DNA of 64,000 nucleotides. It comes from Rhizophagus clarus. Taxonomy: Eukaryota; Glomeromycota; Glomeromycetes; Glomerales; Glomeraceae. The number at the start of each line of letters is the position of its first letter. Position 1 is the stretch's first letter. Of the stretch, positions 1-12,618 are shown piece after piece. Made by a program: the position numbers and the translations under genes. The stretch covers positions 489,756 through 553,755 of the forward strand of contig BLAL01000295.1 of assembly GCA_015698045.1 (NCBI GenBank), read 5' to 3'. The notes beneath the pieces were generated by a model, which was not told the DNA's origin, did no database searches, and saw nothing but the letters and a program-made list of their open reading frames with translations.

Positions 1-1
1 T

Positions 2-295
2 TTACAACATCCTTGGATTTTCTCTGCTGATTCTTTGAAAATTTTCTTAAAAGCTACTAAAAATTTAAAATTATTAAGAATTATTCATAAAGAACCACAA
101 CAAACATTAGATCAACAATTCTCTAATCCTTTAACTCCGGAAAATTCTACTATGAAAACTTTATCACAAGATCATTTAAATGTTATTGAAGAATCTGGTA
201 TTGGTCTTTATATGACAAGTGGAATTAAATTTAGTAAAAAATTATATCCAAATTACATTCACACTATAAAAATACCTGGTAAGATTCAAAGGTGA
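2..295 (+). CDS. 3' end of a probable protein kinase gene (partial)
   Basis: An open frame runs from the first bases of the window to a stop at 293-295, with no start inside the window, so only the last 97 residues or so are visible. Its first residues read LQHPWIF. An HPWI box preceded by leucine and one residue is the usual end of a serine/threonine kinase domain (subdomain XI). After it comes a basic, polar tail with no domain I recognise. If the reading is right, the catalytic part lies left of the window. The call depends on this short motif alone, so the fragment could instead be an unrelated C-terminus. Confidence 0.45.
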   Translation, partial: LQHPWIFSADSLKIFLKATKNLKLLRIIHKEPQQTLDQQFSNPLTPENSTMKTLSQDHLNVIEESGIGLYMTSGIKFSKKLYPNYIHTIKIPGKIQR

Positions 296-651
296 TTAGT
301 ATATATGGGTTGTTTATTTTAAATACATACAGTACAGTACATTGTATATATAAACTTTTTTTAATAAATAAAAATCGGAGTTTATAAACATGATGTGGAT
401 GATGTGAGCTGCAACGTAATAACGTAATAAACATAAATGTGATCTCACTCCTAATACGTCATATTGATTTTTTAAACCACGTTTTTTTTTTTCTTACCGG
501 GCTTTGTTTATATTTTGATCTCTGGTGATCTCTAAAAACTTTTCTCAGTTTTATCTTTTTCTCCTCTTTTACTTTTTTACTTCTCTCTATTTTTATTCCT
601 CTCTTTTTTTTCTTCTCCATTTTTTACTTCTCCCTTCTCGATTTCTTTATA
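296..651 (+). promoter_or_regulatory. Intergenic and 5' leader of the MATH-BTB gene
   Basis: There is no gene here. From about 480 to 651 the + strand becomes strongly pyrimidine-rich (runs of TTTTCTCC and TTCTCTTTT), typical of fungal core promoters and 5' leaders, directly ahead of the BTB start codon. No specific operator is recognisable. Confidence 0.35.
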
Positions 652-1929
652 ATGAACTCTTACCCTACATCAAATACTTTTTTATGGGAACTTGGTAGTT
701 TTCAACATTATGTTAAAACAATTTCAAACCAAAATAGAATTTATTCTCCAAAATTTTGGTTACCATCTTCCATAAATTCAGATGATAATAAAATATGTGA
801 TAATTGTGGTAATACTTATAATACATCAGATATTAATCCAAATAATCTTAAAAATAGTATCGTTCAAAAAGATACTGATAATTTATTAACATATAATTTT
901 TGGCAATTTCGTATGTATCCGAATGGAAATGTTGGTCATGAAAATTATATTTCAATATTTTTAAAAGCCATTTTAACTCCATATGAAAAAATACATAATA
1001 TAACTTCAAGGCAACAAAAATTTTTATTGGAATTAGGAAAATTAGGTCCTACGACTATAATAAATAATAATAATTTAATTCATGTTCCAACTAGAAAACA
1101 AGTTGTTAAACAACAAATTTTTGAATTCACTTTTGATTTTAGTAAAGATAATGTTACTTGTGGATTTCCTAAATTTTGTTCTTTGGAATTATTATTCCCT
1201 GATAATGATAAATCAAAAGAAATTGATTTATTTATACAAGTAACTGTGTTAGGTAATGATTTGTCTAGATCAAATTTATTATTATTATTGGATGATGATT
1301 CTATTAATCAAAAACAATTACAACAACAACAACAAGAAGATGAAGAAATTGGTAATCATTTTGAAGGTTTTTCTGGTGATGTTGTAGATTATTTTAAAAA
1401 TGAATTATTTGTTGATGTGGAATTCTTATTTGATTGTGGATCAACTTTAAAAGCTCATCGAATCATTTTGGCTACTAGATGTAATTATTTTAAAACGATG
1501 TTTCAAAGTGGTTTTAAAGAATCAAATCTTGATAAGATACCAATACATTATGTAAAATATGATGTATTTAATGTTATATTACATTATATTTATACGGGAA
1601 AATTAATGGATTTAAATGATGAAAATTCTTATTTAATATTAAGAGATTCTTATAAACATTCTGATTTGATGGGTTTATCTTCTTTAAAAAGATTGATTGC
1701 GAAAAATGTTATTAAATTAATTAATAATGATAATTGGAATGAAATTTTAATTATGGGTTGGCAATATGATGATCTTTTATTAAGAACAAAAGGTTTAAAA
1801 TATGTTAAAGAACATTGGGATTCTATTAAACGTAGTGATAATTTACGTGATATTTTAAATAATTCTAATGTTGATTGTATTGAAGAATTATTCTTGGTGG
1901 CTAATGGTACCGATCATTTGGTTAGATGA
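652..1929 (+). CDS. MATH-BTB (speckle-type POZ-like) protein
   Basis: A single uninterrupted exon encodes 425 residues. The N-terminal half holds a MATH/TRAF-like stretch (about residues 80-200, including FWQFRMYPNG and a following ENYISIFLKAI), a common form of the beta-sandwich that binds substrates. A poly-Gln spacer (about 222-230) follows, then a BTB/POZ domain (about 245-345) with the typical DVEFLFDCGSTLKAHRIILA core and YIYTGKL helix, then a BACK-like helical tail. MATH-BTB proteins are usually substrate adaptors for Cullin-3 ubiquitin ligases, acting in the nucleus or cytosol; that role is inferred here. The family is greatly expanded in mycorrhizal fungi. The start is the first ATG after a pyrimidine-rich leader, and no intron is needed. 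Confidence 0.85.
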   Translation: MNSYPTSNTFLWELGSFQHYVKTISNQNRIYSPKFWLPSSINSDDNKICDNCGNTYNTSDINPNNLKNSIVQKDTDNLLTYNFWQFRMYPNGNVGHENYISIFLKAILTPYEKIHNITSRQQKFLLELGKLGPTTIINNNNLIHVPTRKQVVKQQIFEFTFDFSKDNVTCGFPKFCSLELLFPDNDKSKEIDLFIQVTVLGNDLSRSNLLLLLDDDSINQKQLQQQQQEDEEIGNHFEGFSGDVVDYFKNELFVDVEFLFDCGSTLKAHRIILATRCNYFKTMFQSGFKESNLDKIPIHYVKYDVFNVILHYIYTGKLMDLNDENSYLILRDSYKHSDLMGLSSLKRLIAKNVIKLINNDNWNEILIMGWQYDDLLLRTKGLKYVKEHWDSIKRSDNLRDILNNSNVDCIEELFLVANGTDHLVR

Positions 1930-2138
1930 TGTTATGAAAAAAGTTTATATTGTTATTTTACAAGAATTTATAAATACTAGTAATATTTTTAAAATAACAA
2001 TACGTTTTATTGTATCAAGATTTTTAATCTAAAAAATCTATTCCTACTCTTTCAGTGCAATGCACTGTAAAAAAAAATAATTATTTTCTTTTATACTTAA
2101 ATAAATATACTTTAATTAAATAAAATTATATCAATCAT

Positions 2139-5014
2139 TTAGAAATTCTTAACATATTTTTCCCAATAGCTGGGTATTCCAATACAATTAGGTGCCGCTT
2201 TAAGAGTTTCAAGATAAGCTATAAATATATAAAAAAATTTAGATTTATGTAAATAGTAACTTGTAAATAGTAATTTGTAAATAGTGCATGTATATTTGAC
2301 TTACCTGTATAAACGTCACCATCATATTTTCCAAGAGGTGCTTTCAATATAAAATCGGGGAATCCCCAAGAATCAACAAGAGGAATACACTCTTTTCTTA
2401 TTTCCTTACATAATTTTAAATAAAATTTTTTTATAATTTTTACTTGTTCTCCATTCAAATATTCTTCCTCTAAGAATAAATTTAATGAATCATTGATTAA
2501 ATTTATAGCCCATAAACTTCCTAATTTGGTCAAAATGGGTATTAATTCCTTAAATTCACTGTTCGTCGAACATTCTTTAAGACCCTTAATATACTCTGAC
2601 AACGTATATCTATACGAATATAATTCTCCTAATTTAATTAAATCTACTTGGTTATCATTCCATGCTGTTTCTTCACCTGATGTTGATGAATCCAAACTTG
2701 CTGCTAGAACATTAATCTAAAAAAAGGCAAGAAAATACTTAATATACAAGAGAAGTCTCGTGTAGTATCGATTAAACAATAAGAATTATCTAGCAATTAT
2801 CTTGATCATTTTAGTTACCTTTTTAGAACATAACCAAGTATACATTTCCAAAGTAAAATCTAAATTTAACAATTGTCTTTCATCTGATAAATTACTTTTT
2901 GTAGATGAAAGTGTCTGTTGTATATCATTCAAAAATTCTACCGATCCGGTAACTCTTTTACCATGAGAAACTTGTTTAAAAGATCCCAAAAGATATCTCT
3001 GTAACAAATAAAGGATATAAATTAAACATAATTTTTGTTTTTTTTGTTTTTTTTTTAAAAAAAAATAAATTTAATATCAATATTTTTAAGCTATACCGCA
3101 GTTTGTTGTATAAGCACAAAATTATCTCCTCCACCTATTAGTAAATAAATAAATAAATTAAAAAAATAGTTTATAATTTTACCAAAATAAACCTTAGCTT
3201 ACCTGTAGTAACAACACCCCAATCTCTAATAGCTCCACCAATAGCATTATAAGAAGAATAAGCATAACCTCCCAAAGATCTGCGAACTCTTTCTAAAACT
3301 TCACATCCCCACCATGATATTGTTGCTTTTAATCCTGAGGATATTGCATGCACATCAGGCAAATATGAAAGAAACTCTTCTTGACTTGTTTGCGCTAATT
3401 TCATAATTCCATCCCATTTGCTCATAATCATCCTAAAAAAACTACATTTTCAATACAAATATAATTTTGATAACGTTATTTAAAAAAAGATTTACCTGGT
3501 TATTATTGATATAACGTAAATACCAGCAACACATGGCATTAATCTAACATAATGGGATTGGTAATCCATAATTTGTTCTTCATTAGCTCCTTGTCTTCTA
3601 ACGCATCCATATCTACAAGCAATAGTAAGTACTTGTCCGCATGTACCAACAGCTTCTGTTAATACAGTAAGCCTTTCCCCAATTAATACGGAATATGATA
3701 CAGCAGGATTCGCCGAAGTAGTATATTCTCCTCCCTTATTAACTTTAGCCCATTTCATCATCATATTGGTTCTTGGAACACGAACATGTGAATATTGTAT
3801 CCACCCATTATCTATTCCATTTCTTCCATATTTCGCTCCTACATCTCCCGCTGTTACTCCCGACATTAATTTTCCTGTTTTTTGATCTCTTAATGGTACT
3901 ATAAACCAATTTGTTCCCCATTTCTTTCCATCAATTATTGTTTGGCATAATGCTATTGAATGTGTTGCAGTTTGTCCTGCCATTCCAATCCATCTAACCA
4001 AAGAAAAAAAAAAATAGAATTTAAATCAAAAGAAAACATAATATGAATTCAATGAAAGGAAATTACATTTTCGTAGATGTTAAAGTTGGAGAATGAATGA
4101 TAAATTCATCGGTCTCTCTATCATATGTTGCAGTTGTTTCTAATCCACGCAAAAAAGAGCTATGTCCAAGTTCAGTCTATAAATAGCACACGGTAAATTA
4201 ATCTTTAAACAAAAAAAAAAAAAAAAAAAAAAAAATTTATTTACCATAGCAAAACATCCAATGACTTTCCAATTTAAAATATCATCGATATAAGCATCAT
4301 ATTGTTCGGTCGTACTAAACAATCGAAACGATTGCGCAAGTAATACATCATTCACGTAAACTTTCATATTAAAACTTTCCGAATACATGCTATTTAAAAA
4401 AAATAAGTATTAACGTTAATTATCTTTAACAAAATAGAGAAAAAAAAACAAATATTCTTACCCCATGGCAACTCCCAACGCTTTGAACAATAATGGATCT
4501 TTCAATGATTTTTTTAATTGAATATACCTAAAAATTTGTTTCATAGTGCTATAAAAGAAAAAGCTTGGTAAATGACGTTTTCATACCGAATTTACTTTCA
4601 AAATAAAAAAATTTTTACACTTCACGCTCTTCAGGTCTTGTTAAATCATAAGGATGTCCTCCCGGAAAATAAAGATCTGGGTCGCGTTGAATTATCAGAT
4701 ACGCATCTTGCTACTTACGCGAATAAAAGGTAATTAGTACAAACCAAACTTTGTGAAAATAAAGATAAATAAAATAAAGTGCAGGGGAAAAAAGGAAACT
4801 AGAGAAATTTTATAATAAAATAAATTATGAAATTTCCTACCAATGCTTCAGCGAATTCTTTACCGCCCCAGAATAACCAATTCATATGCTTAACATTGAA
4901 CGAGGCATTTTCTCGTTCTCTCGCCAAGTCGATAGGACCTGTTTGCTGGGGTTGATTACTGATATGATTTTGAATAGCTGATAATCGATTTAACGCGATA
5001 TTTTTCTTGGACAT
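2139..5014 (-). CDS. acyl-CoA oxidase (peroxisomal beta-oxidation), 11 exons
   Basis: I could join eleven exons in frame with GT-AG introns: 5014-4841, 4710-4619, 4527-4462, 4389-4245, 4176-4067, 3993-3496, 3432-3203, 3134-3097, 2998-2819, 2716-2305 and 2218-2139. They give 674 residues, the usual size for this family. Landmarks are [19 protein letters not shown] (FAD/substrate region), [40 protein letters not shown] and [18 protein letters not shown], which matches the end of the acyl-CoA dehydrogenase fold in oxidases. The enzyme oxidises acyl-CoA to trans-2-enoyl-CoA with FAD and passes electrons to oxygen, giving peroxide, in peroxisomes. The C-terminus ends VKNF, not an SKL-type PTS1, so import would need another signal or a partner. 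An A-run of about 26 nt sits in intron 4. Confidence 0.92.
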
Positions 5015-5948
5015 TTTATTAAATTAAAGCTAGGAAATAATAACCTAAGGAGCTGACTACATTCTGAACTCGTTATTTTAAATTAAAATTTACCTTGCAC
5101 AAAATTATGGCACCATATTACTATATTAAGATATTTTATAATTTAGTTTCTTTAATGTTTACACAACTTAAGATTTAAGTGCTCCTGTTTGACAATCATC
5201 GTTATTTTTCAATGACTAAAGTACAAATATTCTGTTTAACCCGGGATTTGCCCAATTAATTTCATTAAATATCAATAATCAAATTATGTCCTGTGTTAGT
5301 CTTCTAACTTTAAATAGTTTTAGAATATTAAATTAATTGAGTAAAATTATAAGAAAGTTCGATCAATAATTTAACTAGATTTAACGAGACTCAGTTTTAC
5401 ACTTTCTATATAAAATTTGGCTATGATATTCCTACTTACTGGAAAGAGTAATGAACATGAGACCATTTTGAGTTAATTAATCCGTTATCCCACGTTCTTA
5501 TCTTAATTATTTGCTAGTCCAAAAGAACTCAGAACGAAGACAAACTTCACATGATCTTGTTTGTTAATCATCATGTGCATATTTGATAGAAAAATTCTCT
5601 AACCGTATGATAGTGCACTTAGTAGCGGAATTGCTGCATATAACATCCATTAAATCAGGTTTTTTCTTCGACATATCTTTCAACCACGTAGTAAATCGCT
5701 CGATTTTCAATAATCTTGCATAATCTGTAATCGTTATTTTATCATTATATGACATATTTATTGCTACAGGATTCCTTCTCACGAAATGTCATCATTTATT
5801 TGTTCGCATATCTTGCATTGATCCAATACTGGAAAATCTGGAAATCAAAATGTCGATCAATTTGAATATAAGATCAAATTACTATCGAAATTCAATGTCG
5901 AAAAAATTTCCCTTCTATTTAATGTAATTTCATTCAAATCTTTTAAAA
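5015..5948. other. Intergenic spacer between divergent genes
   Basis: This is the shared 5' region of the acyl-CoA oxidase (-) and the AP-4 epsilon gene (+). A 72-codon open frame on the minus strand (5564-5782) has no recognisable domain and no flanking signals, so I do not call it a gene. No repeats stand out. Confidence 0.4.
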
Positions 5949-8900
5949 ATGTCTTCACAAATTCCTACAATATTTAATTCAACATTTCTAACTTCGGGCT
6001 TAAGTAAAAGATTTTTTGAGTTTATTACTAAAGTTGGTGAAGCTAGAAGTAAACAGGTCTCAGAAAAAATTTGTAGCTTTTGAATCCATTGTATTTCTGA
6101 TCTTTTTATGACTATTTCGCTGAATTATAAAAACTAAATTGCAGGAAGAAGATAGATATGTGACAGAAGAACTCACGTACCTAAAAAATAAATTAAATCA
6201 GCCAGATATTTCTACTGTATTTTAATAAGTTCTTTTCAATGTTTTAATTTTTATCATTAATCAAATATTAATAAAAAATAATTTTCTTAGAATAAAATGA
6301 AAGATTATATTACAAGATTGGTCTATTGCGACATGTTAGGACATAATGTTGAATTTGGCCATATTCATGCTGTTAAATTAGTTCAAAGTGCAAAAGGATT
6401 ATGGGAGAAAAGAGTTGGTGAGTTTCATTACTTTAAAAAGCTTAATATATTTAGAGATTTATTCATAATAATCTATTGAATTAAAGTGTAAGAAAAAAAA
6501 AAATAATTATTATTAAATTTTTCCTAATATGTTACAGGATATTTAGCATGCTCATTATTCTTACACGAAACTCATGAACTCAGCATAATGTTAATTAATA
6601 CAATACAAAAGGTATCGTTTATAAGACAAATTATTTTTAGATTAGAGATGCTAAAGTGAACGGAATTGTAGAATATATTATGTATGATACAGTGATTAAT
6701 AATACGGAAATGGAGGGGGGCAATAAAAAGTTAAAATTTCAAAGTAATATTTAAACAATGTTTGTTTATGTTTATTAGGATTTAAGGAGTAGCAATCATT
6801 TAGAAGTATGTGCAGCACTGACAGCTTTATGTCAGTTATTAAATACTGAAATGATTCCTGCAGTGTTTGGATTAGTCGAAGAGAAATTATCTCATCCAAA
6901 GTAACTATAGTGAGCTTTTTTATTAATATTCATTTATAAGCTTTATAATAAGCTGATTAACTCCTTGTTCATAAGAGATATAGTTCGGAAAAAAGCTGTC
7001 ATGGTTTTTCACAGATTGTCTCGTGACAAGCCTGAATTGATGATACATCTTGACGAGAAATTTCGTCAAATGTTATCCGGTGGAGATCCAGGCGTATTAG
7101 GGGCTATTTTATGCCTTTTTATTGACTTTGTAAAGGTATAATTAAGATTTGCTGTTAGAATTCTCGGATCTTTTTCTTTTTCGAAAATTTTAAAAAAATT
7201 CCTTCTTTAGGAAGATCCAAGTAAATATAAGGATTTAGTTCCCGCACTCGTCAATATTCTTGAACAAGTTCTAGATAGATACTTGCCTAGAAATTATGAT
7301 TATCATGGAGCTCCTGCACCTTGGATTCAAATAAAAATTATTCAAATTTTGGGAATGTTGGCGCAGGATGACGAAAAGTAACTTTAATTATTTACAATGT
7401 TGTTAAACTTTAAAGGAATTATATTAATTTAAATATTTTATAAGAATAAGTTCGGAAATTGGACAATTAATTGTTCATACCTTGAAAAAAGCAGAAAATG
7501 GCGTGGATTGTTCTTACGGTATATGTTTACTCGTTTCTTTCATAAATTCCCATTAAATTTTATACTGATTTTTAATTAAAAAAAAAAATTATATTACCAG
7601 CTATAATATTCGAATGCATTCGCGCCCTAGCAGGATTACACTCACGAGTCTTAACAACACTTATTCATAAACCATCACACCTTAATCCACTAAGCATAAT
7701 CACACGCTTCTTAAAATCACACAATCATAATCTAAAATACTTGGGATTAATTGCATTGTCTGAAATTGACCCTGTTTGGTGGGTTGAAGGCGAATGGTGG
7801 GGAGAGGAACAAATGAGAATTATCGTAGATTGCCTAGAGGAGAAAGACGATTCTCTCAAAAGAAAAGTTGGTCTATTATTACTGATACAATGTTTAACGT
7901 TTCTTACCTTTTTATTCAATTTTATATAATTTTATCAACAATTTAATAGACACTGGATTTATTATACATGATGGTTAATCCACAGAATATCATTATTATT
8001 GTAGAAAAAATGACTGAAGTATTGCGTACAACTCCTACAACAGATGTATTTTTGCGGAAATTATTAGTTGAGAGAATTATCGAGATTTGTGGAAAATATC
8101 CTTTGAGATACCTTGAGATGTTTTGATTTTTTATTTTCCATGTATTTCCTTAATTATTCACATTCGATAATTCTGTTATACACATTCGCTACTAATTCAG
8201 AATGGATGGTAAAATCTATAATTATAGTGTTTGAGATTGCCGATAATTTGTTTGATGAAAAAACAGGAAATTTGGCGTTTTTGATTGTATCCAGAGAAAC
8301 TGATGACCCTGAAAAGGATAGTGAATTACGCAAATATGCTGTCGTGGAATCAATTAAAGTCTTAGACAAAGATTCAAGTAATATCTCATCGAACTTGCTT
8401 ATTTGGACTGTCAAGGTATTTAACTTTTCATGCGAGTTTTCAATAGATTTCTTCTAGTTGTATTAAAATTTTCTATTTTGATAGGTTTTGGGAGAATTTC
8501 TGAATCATCTAGACGAACAATATGAAGTTGTGATAAATAAGTTGTGTGAATTGTTAAATAAAGATAATGGTTTGTAACGTTAAGCCTTTGTTCTTTTCAT
8601 AATATAATAATTCGAAACTAACTTTAATTTATTTTCGCGCATTTTAAGTTGATCGTAGTCTTCAGACGGCAATAATTACTTCATTACTTAAACTTGTGTC
8701 AAAGACAAAAAATTGCTCAAACAATGTTATGGAAGCTATCATCAAATGCAGAGAATCATCTTTTGGAGATGTAAAACAAGTACGCATGTTTATAATTTGT
8801 TATTTTTTTTTTTTTTATACATATATATAATAAGAATTTTTCTTTCCTTACAGAGAAGTCAGGAATTTATTATATTGGCGGACGATTTTTTACTTTTGGA

Positions 8901-10771
8901 TGAGATATTGAAACCATCTTCATATATTGAAGAGTTCGCGGTATATATTGAATTCGGCATGAAATTGATTCAAAGCATATTTATCAATTAATTTATTTTT
9001 ATAGATTGACGAAACACTTTCGTTTCTTGATGAATTTGTTGAAACAGCTTTGAAAAATGGGGCTAAACCCTATAACCCTATACCAATTGTTCAAAATAAT
9101 GAAACTTCTGGTAAAAATTATCAAAGCTTTTATATACTCGAATTATCTTGAATATAATTTAAACTGATATTTTGCATTTTAAATTAGAATCCGAAAAAAA
9201 ATCCGTAGAAATACGATATGAAGCATATGAAAAACCAGATTTATCATATTTCCAAAGTAAACCAGTATCTTCCAATATTTTACCATATATTGAGTCAAGA
9301 TATGGAGATTCAGGACTTGCATCTCCACCAATTGAAGATAGTATGTTAACTAGTTGGAGTGGAAATCCTCCCGTAACTCCGGGTCAGTTAGCATGGATGA
9401 GCGTCTCAAAAGACTCAACTTTTGGTGAAGAAGAATCCGATGGAAAGTGAGTCAAAATTTATTGCAAATAATTTTCCTTGTTTAAAAGAAAACCATTAAT
9501 AACTATCCAAATCAATAGCCGACAAAATAGACAATCACTAATTACGTCTGTTGCGAAGATAGTAACTTCACCCAATTCATTAAAGTGGAGCCGTGCTGGA
9601 TATAAACCAATCCAGCAACAATCATCACGGTAGTCTATTGTTTGTTATGTTGATTAATATGATTAACATTTATCGTTTATATCTTAATTATAATTTTTTA
9701 ATTTAGCGACGTTGTTACTTCTCCAACGTTATCAGCTATATCAAGTGAAGAGTAAGTAATATTAACTTTTATCTTTTTCATTGAAAGATTTAAATAATTC
9801 AGCTTATTTGCTTTAAAGAACAAAGAGTCCGTCAAGTAATGTTCATCCATTTTTGAGAACATCAAGCAAGGTAATTCGACAATTAAGCTAATAATTAAAA
9901 AACATATCTATATCTATATTATATTGAAATCCATTCTATATATCAGACGGCACCTATAACATCAATTACAGCGAAGAATGTTGTACTCTCCGAAAAAGAC
10001 AGATTAGCATCAGCTTTATTAAGTGGAGTTGGAACAAATTCGGAAACGAATGTTTATACTTCTAAGCATTCTGTAAATGTTAATAATCAAAAGCCTAATC
10101 AGCGGAAGAATATAGTATGAAATGTTTGATTAGATTAAATTCTTCAAAATTAAGAGAACTTATTAAAATTTTTCCGATTTGTTACAGGGAACATCTTCAT
10201 ATCATGCAAGGACTGAATCTACATTTTCAGAGATATATCATAATTTAGAATCTCTGCATATAAGCAGTAAGTATAGTGTAATCTGTTTGTTCTGTTTCAT
10301 GAATAATTTACTAATTTCATGAAATTTTTTTTTTTTTTCTTAGGAAATATATTACAATATTTAAAACCTTTACAAATGACCATGGTAGATTATGAAACAA
10401 TTTGGACAAAATTATCTAATGAAAGACGAGAAGAAGTAGTAGGTGAATCGATTATAAATAATATGGAAATCATAAAACAGCGATTAGAGGGGACAATTGA
10501 TAAGGTTAATGAATTTGGTTCTGGTGGTGATCTGATTGGAGTTGGAAATGGAAAAGGGAGTTGGAAAGTTGTTGAAATTATTGATAAAGAAGCTATTGCA
10601 GCATCTCAGTATAATCAGATGAACAGTAGTACATTATCATTAATTGAAAATGTAGTCTTGTTGCATTTTAAGATAGAACCTTCGTATTGTGTTTTTACTA
10701 TCAGAAGTGATATTGAAGGAATTATTGATAATATTGCAGAAGAGATGAGATCTTATTTTGTTGTGGAATAA
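5949..10771 (+). CDS. AP-4 adaptor complex subunit epsilon
   Basis: A multi-exon gene of about 17 exons. The first exon is 5949-6056 (starting MSSQIPTIFN), followed by 6146-6216, 6291-6417 and others, with the last exon at about 10344-10771. The N-terminal half is an adaptin trunk of helical repeats: KDYITRLVYCDMLGH, CAALTALCQLLNTE, DIVRKKAVMVFHRL and DPSKYKDLVPALVNILEQ are typical of large adaptor subunits, and the APAPWIQIKIIQIL box is shared by gamma and epsilon adaptins. A serine/proline-rich hinge (about 9190-10270) leads to a C-terminal ear-like region. AP-4 packages cargo at the trans-Golgi network. Epsilon is preferred over gamma because of the opening and the CGKYP region, but a gamma-adaptin is not fully excluded. 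Splicing around 8100-8200 (a likely GTTTTG donor) and 7860 (a GTTGGT donor) is weakly supported. Confidence 0.8.
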
Positions 10772-10932
10772 CTGGAATGATTGATATGACCATATGTATT
10801 ACCTTAATTTAATAAACCTGTTGTATATTAGATCGCAAATCACGTGAGCTTCCCAAATTGATGCACGTACTGATAAAAGTTTTAAACCGTTAGATTGACA
10901 AAAAATTTACTTGTTAAAAATCATTTATTGAA

Positions 10933-11822
10933 ATGGCAACATATAAGTTTGGACCTCATATAATTCCTTCAAGTCAAGTGTTTCTTCTTTCTAAACAATG
11001 TTTCGGGTTTGTTAACTTAAAACCGGTTGTCGCGTAAGTAATTATTATTAAAATATTTACTAAAAAAAAAATGTTTTATTATATTCCTTGTTAATTTCGT
11101 CCTTTATTAATAATATAATAGTGGTCGTATCCTTTAAAAAGCTAAATAGAATAACGTGGAATAAAAAAGTACGAAATTTCTAAACAGTATATATATTTAT
11201 GTCTTAATATTTAAAATATTCATATTCAGATGTTTTATTAACACCATTTCGTGTGGTTAAAAGATATAGTGATTTGAATTCCGAAGAAGTAAGAATGAAA
11301 AAAATTATTAACTAAAATTTGTGCATTATTATTAATCTCATTTTTTGATTTTTCTTTTTTTTTCTGATTTAGGTATGTGATTTATTTTTAAGTGCGCAAA
11401 AGGTTGGTAAAGTAATCGAAAGAGAATATAAAGGAACCTCATTAACTTTTGTGATTCAGGTAATCAGAATTCAGAAAAATAAGAATTATCAAGTAAAAAA
11501 AAAAAAAAATTAACTTTATAATAATAACTCTAAAATAAAGGACGGTCCTGAGGCAGGACAAACAGTATGTTTTCTATAGTTTTTTTTTTTCTTTCAAATA
11601 TATATATATTTTCATTTTTTAACATGATATCAGGTGCCACATTTTCATCTACACGTAATTCCAAGAAAAGTTGGAGATTGGGTGGTTAACGATGATGTTT
11701 ACAAAGAAATTAATAAATCCAGCAGGGTTGATGATGAAGAACGCCCTCCTCGGAGTATTGAAGAGATGGCAAAAGAAGCTGAATTTTTAAGACAATTTTT
11801 TAGTAATAGTAATGAAAATTAA
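10933..11822 (+). CDS. HIT-family nucleotide hydrolase (FHIT/Ap3A hydrolase-like) with a 5-nt microexon
   Basis: The exons fit as 10933-11033, 11122-11126, 11230-11288, about 11373-11459, about 11541-11564 and about 11635-11822. The protein starts MATYKFGPHIIPSS. It contains the FHIT-like PVV-GHVL segment, the KRYSDLNSEE helix, DGPEAGQT, and the histidine triad in VPHFHLHVIPR (H-x-H-x-H). Proteins of this type cleave dinucleoside polyphosphates such as Ap3A in the cytosol or nucleus. The conserved GHV segment can be made only by using a 5-nt exon (TGGTC) between two introns, which restores A-G-H-V exactly. The length, about 155 residues, is normal for the family. Confidence 0.85.
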
Positions 11823-11869
11823 ATCGGGATAATGATTATTTTTATTATCTAATGTCTATGATATATAAT

Positions 11870-12370
11870 TTAACAATTGATCCAGGTCCATTTCTTTGAA
11901 ATTCTCATGTCTCCTTTCTCATTATTATTAATTTCCGTACCAACTTTATTATTATTAATTTTTTCAAAATGTTTAACAACTTTAACGATCATACCAACAA
12001 CTTTATCAAAACTTTTACATAATTTCATTTGAATTGTCCAAGGAAAAACTTCGAAGGGAGGAATTTTTGAAGTTAATTTAATATTTAAAATATTTTTGGC
12101 AATAAAAACTTCTTGATGATAATTTTGTAATGTAGGATTTGATAAAAGTGATGTACGAAATTGATAAAGAATGAATGGTGGAACTAAATTATAAAATAAT
12201 TTACTAACATATCGAAGTTTGAAATGTAAATCTAATAAATTACAATTAATGAAGATTAAATCGTAAAGTTCTGAAGGTAAAGTTGTTAATGTCGGTTTTG
12301 CTCTTAATTGTAACGCAGTCTGTTCTTCTGAAGACGTTTTTGTTTGGACTTGGAATTTACCAGAAATCAT
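11870..12370 (-). CDS. F-box-like protein
   Basis: A single exon of 166 residues. After a polar start, residues 27-65 read LPSELYDLIFINCNLLDL followed by an LRYVSKLFYNLV helix. That is the pattern of an F-box (LP-E-hydrophobic core, then L--VSK-a). F-box proteins bind Skp1 and recruit substrates to SCF ubiquitin ligases; the target cannot be read here. The C-terminal part is helical and lysine/asparagine-rich, with no leucine-rich or WD repeats. The gene is tail-to-tail with the HIT gene (48 nt between the stops) and lies upstream of the peroxiredoxin on the other side. Confidence 0.55.
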   Translation of the reverse strand: MISGKFQVQTKTSSEEQTALQLRAKPTLTTLPSELYDLIFINCNLLDLHFKLRYVSKLFYNLVPPFILYQFRTSLLSNPTLQNYHQEVFIAKNILNIKLTSKIPPFEVFPWTIQMKLCKSFDKVVGMIVKVVKHFEKINNNKVGTEINNNEKGDMRISKKWTWINC

Positions 12371-12618
12371 TTTTAATTATTTCGCAGCTTTGGTTTTTTT
12401 TTTTTTTAAATCGGAAAAAGTTACAAAAATATTTTTTATAAAATTATTTTTTTTTTATATCGTGTAACAGTATTATAGATGATTTATAATCACTATGACG
12501 AAATATAGCCCAATAGGTTTACTTATAAATGATAAACTTTATTTATATAGATTAGCAATTTAAATGGCAAAAACATTAAAAAAATATGTAAAATTTCTAC
12601 GTAAGAGATTTCACACAT

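Noticed and set aside
8154..8414. Minus-strand 86-residue frame
   Set aside because: Antisense of an AP-4 epsilon exon.
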